Below are positions 18,569 through 28,519 of a stretch of 59,645 nucleotides of DNA, piece by piece. Source of the DNA: Fusobacteriaceae bacterium (GTDB taxonomy: Bacteria > Fusobacteriota > Fusobacteriia > Fusobacteriales > Fusobacteriaceae); contig JAITPM010000002.1 of assembly GCA_031289425.1 (NCBI GenBank), positions 1-59,645 of the forward strand. The letters are read 5' to 3'. Every line of letters starts with the position of its first letter. Position 1 is the stretch's first letter. The notes under the pieces are model-generated. The model did not search any database. It had not been told where the DNA came from and saw only the letters and a list, made by a program, of their open reading frames with translations. The translations under genes and the position numbers were made by a program.

Positions 18569-20742
18569 AAATTGTGGCTCCTGCCGGAAATATGGAACGA
18601 TTTTATTCTGCTGTAAAAGCAGGTGCTGATGAGATTTATATGGGATTAAAGGGATTCGGGGCCAGAAGAAATGCAGGCAATTTTACTGTTGATGAATTTA
18701 TAAATTCATTAGATTACGCACATCAAAGGGGAGTAAAATTATTACTTACTCTCAATACTCTTATGACATGCAATGAAATGGATTTTTTATATCCAAATTT
18801 AAAATCTCTATACGAACATGGCCTGGATGGAATAATTATTCAAGATTTCGGACTTTTTAAATTTTTAAAAAATAACTTTTCGGATATAGATATTCACGCC
18901 AGTACACAAATGGGGATAGGAACTCATAAAGAAATCAATTTTTTAAAATCTATCGGTTTTAATAGAGTAATTCTCCCGAGAGAACTATCTTTTGACGAAA
19001 TAAAGAATATAAAAGAAAATACCGATATTGAGTTGGAAGTATTTGTATCAGGAGCACTATGCATCTGCTATTCCGGTAAATGTTATATGAGTAGTTTTAT
19101 CGGAGGGCGTAGTGGCAATCGAGGCCTTTGCGCTCAGCCTTGCAGGAAAAAATACATGGATGAAAATAACGATTCAGGTTTTTTTCTTAGCCCAAAAGAC
19201 CAACTTTTAGGTATTCATGAAATAAATAAATTGAAGGATATAGGGATTGACAACATAAAAATAGAAGGAAGAATGAAAGATCCAAATTATGTTTTCGAAG
19301 TAGTTGATTATTATAAAAAGATAATCAATGGGACACCTCGTAAAGAAAATGTATCTGAGATTTTTAATAGAGGCTATGAAATTCCATATTTTTACGAAAA
19401 TAATAAAAATATAATAAATAAAAATTATTCTTCTAATATTGGAAAGGAAATCGGAAAATTAATAACAAATAAAATATATTTAACGAATGATATTCAGCTC
19501 GGTGATGGTATAATATTTTTAGATAGAGACTACAATATTCTAGAGGGTACATTTGTAAATAAAATTATTATATGTAGCAATGGAAAAAATATTGAGAGTT
19601 CATCAGCAAAATCGGGAGATGTCGTATTTTTAAAAAAAATACCACCCAAATGTGAATTTATATATAAAAATTATTCTAAATATATGAATGATAAAATTTC
19701 AAATGAACTTAAAATAGAAAAAAAAATTCCCATACATATAGAGATACACGCTAAGCTAAATCAATTTCCAAAAATAATTTTTAAATGTAATAACGCTTAT
19801 AATAGAGAAATATCTTTTGAATATACAGGAAACAATATTTTAGAGAAAGCAAAATCCACTCCAACCTCAAGTATTGATTTGTTGTCTAAAATAAATGAGC
19901 TTGGAAATACAAATTTTTATTCAGAGCAGGTTACTTGTGATATTGATGAAAATATATTTTTCCCGATATCAATTTTAAAAGCAATGAAAAGAATATGCTC
20001 TGAAGGACTAAACGTAAAATTAATGGAAAGTTATTACAGAAAATCCGTTGAAAAAATAAATTTTAATCAAAACGAATGTTATAAGAAAAAAAATGGAAAA
20101 AACATACTAATATCTGTAATTGCCAGTAATGAAGAACAAATAAAGACTGTAAAAAGATTCGGCATAAAAAAAATTTATCAAGCAACTAATAACATTATTC
20201 TCGAAAAAAATATAAAAAAACCTTTGATAAAAAGTGCAATAGTATATAATTTATACGAATTATTAGAAAATAAATCAGAAAATTTAACATTACATTGGAC
20301 TTTTAATATAATCAATAGATTATCAATAGAAATGTTAGCAGATAATTTTAAAAATATAGATACAATAATCATTTCACCAGAAATTTCATTTGCAAAAATA
20401 AAAGAAATCGGATCTACTTCTATAAAAAAAGCTATACTTATTTATTCAAAATTAAAAGCTATGACTATGGAGTCGGATATATTTAATAAAACTGATAAAA
20501 AAATTAGAAATGAAGAGGGAGACGAATTTAGTGTTTTGAGAAATCCTATGGGAAATACTGAGATTTATTTTGATAAACCTCTGAATATAATAAATGACAA
20601 AAACTTAAATGATCTAGATATAAATGAATATGTCTTGGAATTCTCTAATGAGACGCCAGAAGAGATTATTGAAATTCTCTCTTTATTAGATAAATCATTT
20701 ATCTCTCCTTATTATTACAATTATCAAAGGGGTGTATTTTAA
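18565..20742 (+). CDS. Peptidase U32 family protein (RlhA-like)
   Basis: APAGNMERFYSAVKAGADEIYMG; GRSGNRGLCAQPCRKKY; KIEGRMKDPNYV. Confidence 0.92.
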   Translation: MKIVAPAGNMERFYSAVKAGADEIYMGLKGFGARRNAGNFTVDEFINSLDYAHQRGVKLLLTLNTLMTCNEMDFLYPNLKSLYEHGLDGIIIQDFGLFKFLKNNFSDIDIHASTQMGIGTHKEINFLKSIGFNRVILPRELSFDEIKNIKENTDIELEVFVSGALCICYSGKCYMSSFIGGRSGNRGLCAQPCRKKYMDENNDSGFFLSPKDQLLGIHEINKLKDIGIDNIKIEGRMKDPNYVFEVVDYYKKIINGTPRKENVSEIFNRGYEIPYFYENNKNIINKNYSSNIGKEIGKLITNKIYLTNDIQLGDGIIFLDRDYNILEGTFVNKIIICSNGKNIESSSAKSGDVVFLKKIPPKCEFIYKNYSKYMNDKISNELKIEKKIPIHIEIHAKLNQFPKIIFKCNNAYNREISFEYTGNNILEKAKSTPTSSIDLLSKINELGNTNFYSEQVTCDIDENIFFPISILKAMKRICSEGLNVKLMESYYRKSVEKINFNQNECYKKKNGKNILISVIASNEEQIKTVKRFGIKKIYQATNNIILEKNIKKPLIKSAIVYNLYELLENKSENLTLHWTFNIINRLSIEMLADNFKNIDTIIISPEISFAKIKEIGSTSIKKAILIYSKLKAMTMESDIFNKTDKKIRNEEGDEFSVLRNPMGNTEIYFDKPLNIINDKNLNDLDINEYVLEFSNETPEEIIEILSLLDKSFISPYYYNYQRGVF

Positions 20743-20745
20743 TTT

Positions 20746-21261
20746 ATGAATAACAATAAAAATTTGAAATTGATAAGAAGTCTCGGTACATGGTTTGGTT
20801 TGGGGGATTTTCCCATAATGCCTGGTACGATAGGAACACTTGGAGGTATTCCGTTATTTTTAATCTTAAATTTTGTAAAAAATTTTTTTCCGAATATGCT
20901 ATTTTATTATTCGTTTTATTTTTTATTTTTAATCGTATTTTTTATGTTTGCGGTCTATATAAGCGATATTTGCGAAGAAGAGATTTTTAAGGAAAAAGAT
21001 CCTCAAAATGTAGTTATTGATGAAGTCCTGGGGTATTTGACAACTTTATTTTTTATTACACCAAATACTTTTATAGGAATTATAAGAGCATTAGTTTTCG
21101 CTTTTATAATATTCAGAATTTTGGATATTACAAAACCCGGACCAATTTACAAGTCGCAGGATTTCCCGAAAGGGATTGGCGTTGTGCTTGATGATTTTCT
21201 TGCCGGTGTAGTAGGAAATTTTATAATGATATGTATCTGGACATTATTTAAATGGACATAA
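20746..21261 (+). CDS. pgpA: Phosphatidylglycerophosphatase A
   Basis: GTWFGLGDFPIMPGTIGTLGGIPLF; DDFLAGVVGN. Confidence 0.93.
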   Translation: MNNNKNLKLIRSLGTWFGLGDFPIMPGTIGTLGGIPLFLILNFVKNFFPNMLFYYSFYFLFLIVFFMFAVYISDICEEEIFKEKDPQNVVIDEVLGYLTTLFFITPNTFIGIIRALVFAFIIFRILDITKPGPIYKSQDFPKGIGVVLDDFLAGVVGNFIMICIWTLFKWT

Positions 21262-21280
21262 TATAAAGGAGTTTATCTAA

Positions 21281-22480
21281 ATGAAAGTTGGTATAATTTT
21301 AGTTGGAACTGAAATGTTAAATGGAGCAATGATAGATACAAATAGTATATATATAAGTGAAGTATTAAATAGATATGCTGTGGAAATAGAATTTAAAATG
21401 ATTGTAAGAGATATAGAGAGTGAAATCATAAAGGCCATTGATTATGCCAAAAAAAATGTCGACCTTTTAATCATGTCCGGCGGACTTGGGCCGACAATAG
21501 ATGATATTACAAAGGCAGCTATAGGAAAATATCTGAATCTGCCGCTTATAGTCGAAGATGAAGAAATGGAGGAATTGAGAGTTAAATTTAAAAATATAAA
21601 CCTACCTTTTATAAAATCTAATATCAAACAAATAGAAAAACCTGTGGGAGCTATTTCTTTTAAAAATGATGTGGGAATGGCACCAGCCATGTATATAGAT
21701 GATATAGTTGCTTTTCCGGGTATACCTAAAGAATTATACAATATGTTTCCAAAGTTTATAGAATGGTATAGCAAAAAAAAGAATTTCCGAATAGATCATA
21801 TATATATAAAAGATATTTTGACTTATGGACTCGGAGAATCAATACTTGATGACATGGTAAAGGATTTATTTACTGAGGGTAAAATACATTATGAATTTTT
21901 GGTAAAATCCCATGGAACGATAGTAAGACTTCAAAGCTTTTTTAATAATAAACAAAACGTAGAAAAAGTTGTAAAGAAAATATACGATAAAATCGGCGAC
22001 TATATTTTTGGGGAAGATAACGATACTTTAGAGGAAGTTTTGGTAAAACTTCTTCTGGAAAAAAATCTTACTGTTTCGACAGGTGAATCTTGCACAGGTG
22101 GACTTATTGCCAGCAAAATAATCGGAATATCTGGAGCTTCCAAAGTCTATAAAGAAGGATTTGTTACATATAGTAATGAAGCTAAAGAAAAATATTTGAG
22201 TGTAAATGCTGAAACATTATCAAAATATGGAGCAGTAAGTGAAGAAACCGCAATAGAAATGGTTACGGGATTGCATAGTGATACCGGAATAGCCACTACC
22301 GGAATAGCTGGTCCACTATCTGATGAGACTAATAAGCCGGTTGGTTTGGTCTATATAGCAGTAAAAGTAAAAGATAAAATATCTGTAAAAAAGTATAATT
22401 TTAATGGTGATAGGAATAGAATCAGAATCAGAAGTACATTAAACGGTATATTTGACTTGATAAAACTGCTAAAAAATTAA
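21281..22480 (+). CDS. cinA: CinA-family competence/damage-inducible protein (NMN amidohydrolase)
   Basis: MoCF-like N-term (SGGLGPTIDDITK) and C-term TGESCTGGLIASKI, ATTGIAGP. Confidence 0.95.
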   Translation: MKVGIILVGTEMLNGAMIDTNSIYISEVLNRYAVEIEFKMIVRDIESEIIKAIDYAKKNVDLLIMSGGLGPTIDDITKAAIGKYLNLPLIVEDEEMEELRVKFKNINLPFIKSNIKQIEKPVGAISFKNDVGMAPAMYIDDIVAFPGIPKELYNMFPKFIEWYSKKKNFRIDHIYIKDILTYGLGESILDDMVKDLFTEGKIHYEFLVKSHGTIVRLQSFFNNKQNVEKVVKKIYDKIGDYIFGEDNDTLEEVLVKLLLEKNLTVSTGESCTGGLIASKIIGISGASKVYKEGFVTYSNEAKEKYLSVNAETLSKYGAVSEETAIEMVTGLHSDTGIATTGIAGPLSDETNKPVGLVYIAVKVKDKISVKKYNFNGDRNRIRIRSTLNGIFDLIKLLKN

Positions 22481-22543
22481 AAAAATAAATCAAAAAAATT
22501 GGGATATTTTTACAATATCATGGAAAATTTATAAGGAGGATTT

Positions 22544-24448
22544 ATGAGAATAGAGATAAAAAACTTAAATGCAATGAGATTTACCAAGCTTTTTATTGCT
22601 GCAAGTCGTTGGGTATCCAAGTATGCAGATGTATTAAATGACTTAAACGTCTTCCCTGTACCAGATGGTGACACCGGTACAAATATTTCTATGACCCTTC
22701 AATCTGTAGAAAATGATCTGGTAAAATTGAACCATGAACCAACAATGAAAGAATTTGTGAATACTGTATCTGACTCAATTTTGATAGGAGCAAAGGGAAC
22801 TTCCGGATTTATATTCGGAAATATTATATATGGGTTTTTATCCAGTATCAAAGATAAAGATTCTGTAACTATAGACGATGTGGCCAATGCATTTGTTGAA
22901 GCAAGAAATAAAGCATATTCTACAGTTCTATGCCCAAAAGAAGGGACTATTCTTACAGTTGTAAAGGAAGTCGCAGATGCAGCAGTAAATTATCAAGGTG
23001 ATAAAAATGATTTCATCTTATTTTTGGTATATTTAAAAAATGTTGCCTATGATGCAGTAAAAAAGACTCCTGAACTTTTTCCTATTTTGAAAAATAATGC
23101 TGTCGTAGATGCCGGAGCTATGGGGTTTTTCTATTTGTTAGAAGGATTCGAAAAATCAGTATCTGACCCGGAAATGTTAAAGGATTTGGATAGAATAATT
23201 AGATCTCAAGCAATAAGAAGTGAACGATTGGGGCAAACAGTTAAACAAGCCCAAAATTTCAAATATAAATATAACTTAGAATTTTTATTGGAAAGTGATG
23301 AATTTGATATAGAAACATATAAAGAAAAAATTTCTAAATATGGAAATATATTATATTGTGTACAAATAGGCAAAAAAGCAAAGACTCAAATCAATACCGA
23401 CTTTCCTTGGGAACTTTTAAAAATAGGGGACAATATTGGTAAAATATACAATATAAATTTAGAAAATTTATCATTGGAAAACAATAATGCATATCTAAAT
23501 AACGATATAAATTCTGCCGTTGCAATGTTTAACACACCTAATGAAAACTTCGGAAATACTAAATCTGAAAATGAAAATTTGCAAAATTATGATATCGCTA
23601 TTGTTACTGATTCTGGTTCAGATCTAACTGCTGATTTAATAAATGACCTAAAAGTAAGTATTATTCCATTGAAATTAAAAGTCAAAGATAATTATTACAG
23701 TGATGGAATCGAATTCACTAAAAAGGAAATTTGGACGTTATATAGAAAGGAATTAATTTTTCCAAAAATTTCTCCTCCATCACCAAGTGAATTTCAAAAA
23801 TTATACAAAGAATTATTTGATAATGGATATAAAAAAATTATTTCCATTCATATCTCAAACAAAATCAGTGGAACGCAACAAGCTGCAAAGGTAGCAAAAT
23901 CAATGTTTGATAATGCCAATGACATATATATAATAGATTCAAAATCGCTATCGCTTCCTCTGGGAAATTTGGTTTTAAAAGCTGCCGAAATGGTAAAAGA
24001 GGGGATAAAGTTTGATGATATTATAAAGAAAATAAATGAAAATATCGGTAAAATGGATGTATTTCTTTTTGCCGAAGATTTATCATTTTTGAATAAAAGT
24101 AAAAAAATAACATCATTTGCAAGTTCATGGGGAAAATTATTTAAATATAAGCCAAGATTAAAACTAAAAAATGAAAATATTATTTCAGATGGAGCAAATT
24201 TTGGATATAAATCAGTTTTTAGTTATGTTAAACAACTTTTAAATGACCAATACGGGAAAAACAATTATATAGTATACTCTTTATGGGGAGGAGGCACTGA
24301 CCAATTGCAAAAGGCTAACACGATAAAAGATATTGTTATTTCGTTGGGAAATAATTTTACCTTTTCCGGTAATTTTCAAATTGGAAGTTCTATAGCTAAT
24401 TATTCCGGACCGGTATTTGGAATTGGAATCATTGCTCAAAATCAATAA
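22544..24448 (+). CDS. DAK2/DhaL (FakA-like) - DegV (FakB-like) fusion protein
   Basis: NVFPVPDGDTGTNISMTLQSV (DhaL) and IVTDSGSDL...ISNKISGTQQAA...IIDSKSLSLPLG (DegV). Confidence 0.88.
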   Translation: MRIEIKNLNAMRFTKLFIAASRWVSKYADVLNDLNVFPVPDGDTGTNISMTLQSVENDLVKLNHEPTMKEFVNTVSDSILIGAKGTSGFIFGNIIYGFLSSIKDKDSVTIDDVANAFVEARNKAYSTVLCPKEGTILTVVKEVADAAVNYQGDKNDFILFLVYLKNVAYDAVKKTPELFPILKNNAVVDAGAMGFFYLLEGFEKSVSDPEMLKDLDRIIRSQAIRSERLGQTVKQAQNFKYKYNLEFLLESDEFDIETYKEKISKYGNILYCVQIGKKAKTQINTDFPWELLKIGDNIGKIYNINLENLSLENNNAYLNNDINSAVAMFNTPNENFGNTKSENENLQNYDIAIVTDSGSDLTADLINDLKVSIIPLKLKVKDNYYSDGIEFTKKEIWTLYRKELIFPKISPPSPSEFQKLYKELFDNGYKKIISIHISNKISGTQQAAKVAKSMFDNANDIYIIDSKSLSLPLGNLVLKAAEMVKEGIKFDDIIKKINENIGKMDVFLFAEDLSFLNKSKKITSFASSWGKLFKYKPRLKLKNENIISDGANFGYKSVFSYVKQLLNDQYGKNNYIVYSLWGGGTDQLQKANTIKDIVISLGNNFTFSGNFQIGSSIANYSGPVFGIGIIAQNQ

Positions 24449-24542
24449 TATTTTGTCAGGCAGTGTTAATAATAAATAAAATTTGTATAAATCGTCATAA
24501 AAATATGCTTTATTGTATATTAATATTAAAAAGGTACTAGAA

Positions 24543-25174
24543 ATGAAATATAATCCAATGAGGATATTTGGTAATTGGACGGATGGGTATGTTTTGGATA
24601 AACATTATTTGAATTACTCACCGTTTAATAGGACAGAAGTAGGGGAATCATTATTTCAGCTAAAATACCGAAATGATTTAAATTAAAAAAAATAATAGAA
24701 TCTAATTTTGAGATTATAGTAGGCGATGCTAATGGTATAGATAAGTTAGTACAATCTTTTTTGGTCAACCAAAAATATAAAAACACTACAATTTATTCTA
24801 TGAAAAATACTAGAAACAATATAGGAAATTGGAATGTTGTCAATGTAAACTCAGATCTTCCAAGAGGAACAAGAGAATATTTTAGAGAAAAAGATATAAA
24901 AATGTCTAAAGATGCAGATTATGGTTTTGCAATATGGAATAGGGAGAGTCAAGGAACCCTAAACAACATGATAAATCTATTAAATGATAATAAAAAAGTA
25001 TGCCTTTTTATAAATCAAGAGAATATGTTTTATAAATTGAATACATTGAGGGATTTGGAAAATATCATAATTTCATCCAATTCAAAAAAATTAATTGTCT
25101 TATATAAAAAATTGATAATAAAACATTCTAAAGTAGTTAGACCATCTGATAATCATGCACTAATGACTTTGTAA
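24543..25174 (+). pseudogene. Chimeric remnant: N-terminal ComF-like phosphoribosyltransferase fragment (24543-24686) abutting N-truncated SLOG-like/nucleoside-processing protein (24689-25174)
   Basis: Fragment 1 MKYNPMRIFGNWTDGYVLDKHYLNYSPFNRTEVGESLFQLKYRNDLN*; fragment 2 KIIESNFEIIVGDANGIDKLVQSFLVNQKYKN...RNNIGNWNV...KDADYGFAIWNRESQGTLNNMINLL, with in-frame TGA at 24674 and no good start. Confidence 0.65.
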
Positions 25175-25195
25175 AATAATTATTTAAAACTTTAT

Positions 25196-25234
25196 ATATC
25201 TCCGGTATATTTATTTTACTGGAGGTATTTTTTA
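25196..25234 (+). terminator. Rho-independent terminator
   Basis: TATCTCCGGTA...TACTGGAGGTA then TTTTTTATT. Confidence 0.65.
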
Positions 25235-25323
25235 TTAACTCCGTTGTTTTAGCGAAATAGAATGTATTAAATTTATTAAAATTGCAGCATTCATATATTC
25301 CTGACAAAAAAAATAAAAAAACA

Positions 25324-25352
25324 TTGACAAATAAAAAAGTTTGATATAAAAT
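25324..25352 (+). promoter_or_regulatory. Sigma70-like promoter for cysK
   Basis: TTGACA-17-TAAAAT. Confidence 0.5.
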
Positions 25353-25411
25353 ACTTTCAACATCAATGTAATCCTTACTAAAAAAATAAGAAATATATAG
25401 GAGGAATGGAA

Positions 25412-26344
25412 ATGTCAAAAATAGCAAAAAATTTAACAGATTTAATTGGAAAAACACCTTTATTAGAACTTGTAAGGTATGGTAAAAAATTGGAGCTTCC
25501 TGCAAATATTATTGCAAAATTGGAATATTTTAATCCTGCAGGCAGTGTCAAAGACCGTATCGCAAAATCAATGATTGATGATGCAGAAGCAAGTGGACAA
25601 TTAAAACCAGGCTCAGTAATAATCGAACCAACAAGCGGTAATACCGGTATAGGTCTGGCATCTGTAGCAACTGCCAGAGGATACCGTATTATTCTTACAA
25701 TGCCTGAAACTATGAGTATTGAACGTAGAAAATTATTAAAAGCTTATGGGGCAGAATTAGTATTGACAGAGGGAGCAAAAGGCATGAAGGGCGCTATAGA
25801 GAAATCAAAAGAACTAGCAGCTGAAATAGAAAATTCATTTATTCCTAGCCAATTCGATAATCCATCTAATCCTACAGTACACAGAGAAACTACAGGTCCT
25901 GAGATATGGGAAGATACTGATGGTAAAGTGGATATAGTTGTGTCTGGAATCGGAACTGGAGGAACTATTACCGGTGTTGGAGAATTTTTAAAGTCAAAAA
26001 ACCCAGATATCAAAATAATTGCTGTGGAACCATTTGACTCTCCTGTACTTTCTGAGGGAAAAGCAGGACCACATAAGATTCAAGGAATCGGGGCAGGTTT
26101 TGTTCCAAATACACTCAATACAAAGATATATGATGAAATAATCAAAGTAAAAAATGAAGATGCATTTGCTTCTGGTAAATTTGTAGCTAAAGCAGAAGGA
26201 TTATTGGTAGGAATATCTTCAGGAGCAGCTCTTTGGGCAGGAGCAGAACTTGCAAAACGTCCAGAAAATAAAGGAAAAAATATAATCGTTATTTTACCTG
26301 ACACAGGCGAAAGATACTTGTCTACACCTTTGTTTGAAGAATAA
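25412..26344 (+). CDS. cysK: Cysteine synthase A
   Basis: [44 protein letters not shown]. Confidence 0.96.
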   Translation: MSKIAKNLTDLIGKTPLLELVRYGKKLELPANIIAKLEYFNPAGSVKDRIAKSMIDDAEASGQLKPGSVIIEPTSGNTGIGLASVATARGYRIILTMPETMSIERRKLLKAYGAELVLTEGAKGMKGAIEKSKELAAEIENSFIPSQFDNPSNPTVHRETTGPEIWEDTDGKVDIVVSGIGTGGTITGVGEFLKSKNPDIKIIAVEPFDSPVLSEGKAGPHKIQGIGAGFVPNTLNTKIYDEIIKVKNEDAFASGKFVAKAEGLLVGISSGAALWAGAELAKRPENKGKNIIVILPDTGERYLSTPLFEE

Positions 26345-26473
26345 TAATAAAAATATATTTTATAGAGCACTTACTTTATATGATATTTAATGGTATAATT
26401 TTCTTAAATAGTGATAAACTAATTACCTTATATAATTAAAAAAAAATCGGCAAAATAGTTTTACTTTAAAATA

Positions 26474-26512
26474 TGTCGCTATTTAGCTACACGCTGTTTC
26501 CAAATAGAGACA
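26474..26512. promoter_or_regulatory. Inverted repeat TGTCGCTATTTAG-N13-CCAAATAGAGACA, candidate upstream activator sequence
   Basis: 13-nt arms with 2 mismatches, ~120-155 bp upstream of the sigma54 promoter. Confidence 0.45.
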
Positions 26513-26513
26513 A

Positions 26514-26560
26514 AAAAACCTTTTTTCAAATTAAATGTTTGATAAAGGTTTTTTTATTTT
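26514..26560 (+). terminator. Rho-independent terminator (cysK)
   Basis: AAACCTTTTTTCAAA...TTTGATAAAGGTTTTTTTATTTT. Confidence 0.65.
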
Positions 26561-26629
26561 ATGAAAAAAGTGTAGGTATTTAGGAACAAATAGAATTAAA
26601 ATAATAATATTTTTTCTAAAACAGTGTAT

Positions 26630-26645
26630 TGGCATGATATTTGCT
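26630..26645 (+). promoter_or_regulatory. Sigma54 (-24/-12) promoter
   Basis: TGGCAT-GATAT-TTGCT, matches TGGCAC-N5-TTGC(A/T). Confidence 0.8.
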
Positions 26646-27073
26646 TATTATATAATATGTAAAAATATTATGATTTTATTATTTTAAATTATTTAAATAT
26701 TACAAAATTTTAAGAACTATGTAATAGCTAATTATTTGGAATTAAACAATTTCATATTACATAGTAAAAAATGGGAGGGAACCGGCTATGAAAATTAAAT
26801 TTAAAGAGAAGTAGCTATGATAATTATTAAGGAATAAAACAAACAGATTGTTTTAACAAAATCATTATTTAAAATTGAGAATGATGTCGAGACAATAATA
26901 TATGAAACTGCGAATATATTTGAATAAGATATTTAATAATTGTTATCAATATGGAGATATAAACAATCACGTGATATCCTTATAATTCGGTAGAAATACC
27001 TGTTGTCTCTTATTTGCGACAAAAAATTATACATGTACCAACAACTAAACCAAATTTTTTAGGAGGTAGTTTT

Positions 27074-28429
27074 ATGCAAGGAAATGAAATATTAAGTTTG
27101 ATAGGAATATTAATTGCGTTAGCGATACTTGTTGTCTTTATAATGAAAGGGGTCAATATATTTATAACAGCTTTCATAAGCTCTGCAATAGTAGCTATTA
27201 CGAGCTGGGGATTTACAGCAGGTGGTGCTGGCGCTGTAGAAATGACTTTATATAATGGTTTAAAAACTTATTTCATAAGAGGATTTGTAGGATTTTTCAG
27301 TGCAAATTATTTGATTTTCCTAACTGGTACTTTAATGGGAAAAATGATGGAAATAACTAATGGTGCGAAAGCTATTGCCAAACTAATCGTTAGAGTGTTT
27401 GGAAAAAGATACGCTCTCATATCTGTTCCTCTTGCTTGTGCTATATTGGCATATGGTGGAGTTACAGTATTCGTAGTCAGCTTTGCAGTATTCCCAATAG
27501 CATTAGAAGTATTTAAGGAAGCCGACCTTCCGAGAAGATTTATACCGGGAGCTTTGACTTTTGGATGTTCTACATTTGCTATGGTAGCACCGGGTGCTCC
27601 ACAAATACATAACTTCACACCATCTAGAGTATTGACTGACTTGGCTGGAAGACCTGTTACTTTGATGGCCGGAACATGGGTTGGATTTATTTCTTGCGGT
27701 GCAATATTTGTAATTGGTTCAATCATAATGTTTAAATATATTGCTGCTGCTAAAGCTAAAGGCGAACATTTTGTTGCTAAAGATATAGACACATTTGCAG
27801 ATGATAAAGTGCTTCCAAATGGAATAGTAGCAATGATCCCACTTGCAGTAACAATTTTATTAATTAATCTTAAAATAGTAGAAGCTGAATCTGGAGTATT
27901 AATAGGAACTATACTTATATTTTTACTATTAAACAAATATCAAGATAATAAAAAATCTTTAAGTCATATAGGAGAAGGATGTAAACAAGCTATAGGATCA
28001 ATATGTAATACCTGTGCGGTTGTTGGATTTGGAACTCTTGTATCAATGTCGGCTGCATTCCCAGTAGTTAGAAATGCTATGACTAGCATACCAGGACCTC
28101 CACTTGTAGGTGTAGCAGTAGGAACAACTGTAATAGCTGGTATATGCGGATCTGCATCAGGTGCATTAGGAATAGCTGCTCCTCTATTAGGTCCAGTATA
28201 TTTGAAACTTGGTGTAACTGCTGAAGCAATATCTAGAACAATGTCTATCTCATCAGCAGCACTTGATTCATTACCACATAATGGATATATAGTAACAGTA
28301 ACAAATGGTATCTGTAATGAAACACATAAAGATGCTTATGGTCTAGTGTTTTGGTTGACTGTTGTGACACCGGCTGTAGGATCAGTAATCGCAGTTATTT
28401 TATTTACACTTTTCCCAAATTGGCCATAA
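27074..28429 (+). CDS. GntP-family carboxylate permease
   Basis: Multi-TM; AYGGVTVFVVSFAVFPIALEVF and SGALGIAAPLLGP; AGGAGG before ATG at 27074. Confidence 0.82.
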   Translation: MQGNEILSLIGILIALAILVVFIMKGVNIFITAFISSAIVAITSWGFTAGGAGAVEMTLYNGLKTYFIRGFVGFFSANYLIFLTGTLMGKMMEITNGAKAIAKLIVRVFGKRYALISVPLACAILAYGGVTVFVVSFAVFPIALEVFKEADLPRRFIPGALTFGCSTFAMVAPGAPQIHNFTPSRVLTDLAGRPVTLMAGTWVGFISCGAIFVIGSIIMFKYIAAAKAKGEHFVAKDIDTFADDKVLPNGIVAMIPLAVTILLINLKIVEAESGVLIGTILIFLLLNKYQDNKKSLSHIGEGCKQAIGSICNTCAVVGFGTLVSMSAAFPVVRNAMTSIPGPPLVGVAVGTTVIAGICGSASGALGIAAPLLGPVYLKLGVTAEAISRTMSISSAALDSLPHNGYIVTVTNGICNETHKDAYGLVFWLTVVTPAVGSVIAVILFTLFPNWP

Positions 28430-28519
28430 TATAGAATTTACTAGAATTAGATAAAACATATTCTTAAATAATATAAAAATTTCAATTGCAAATTATTAAA
28501 AATAGGAGGTATAATATAT

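Noticed and set aside
25235-25405. T-box or SAM riboswitch upstream of cysK
   Set aside because: Short leader after the promoter, no T-box sequence or specifier stem
25137-25505. 122-aa minus-strand ORF
   Set aside because: Spans the cysK promoter and start and a terminator; hydrophobic translation of AT-rich DNA
27307-27936. 209-aa minus-strand ORF
   Set aside because: Antisense to GntP permease, no RBS or motif
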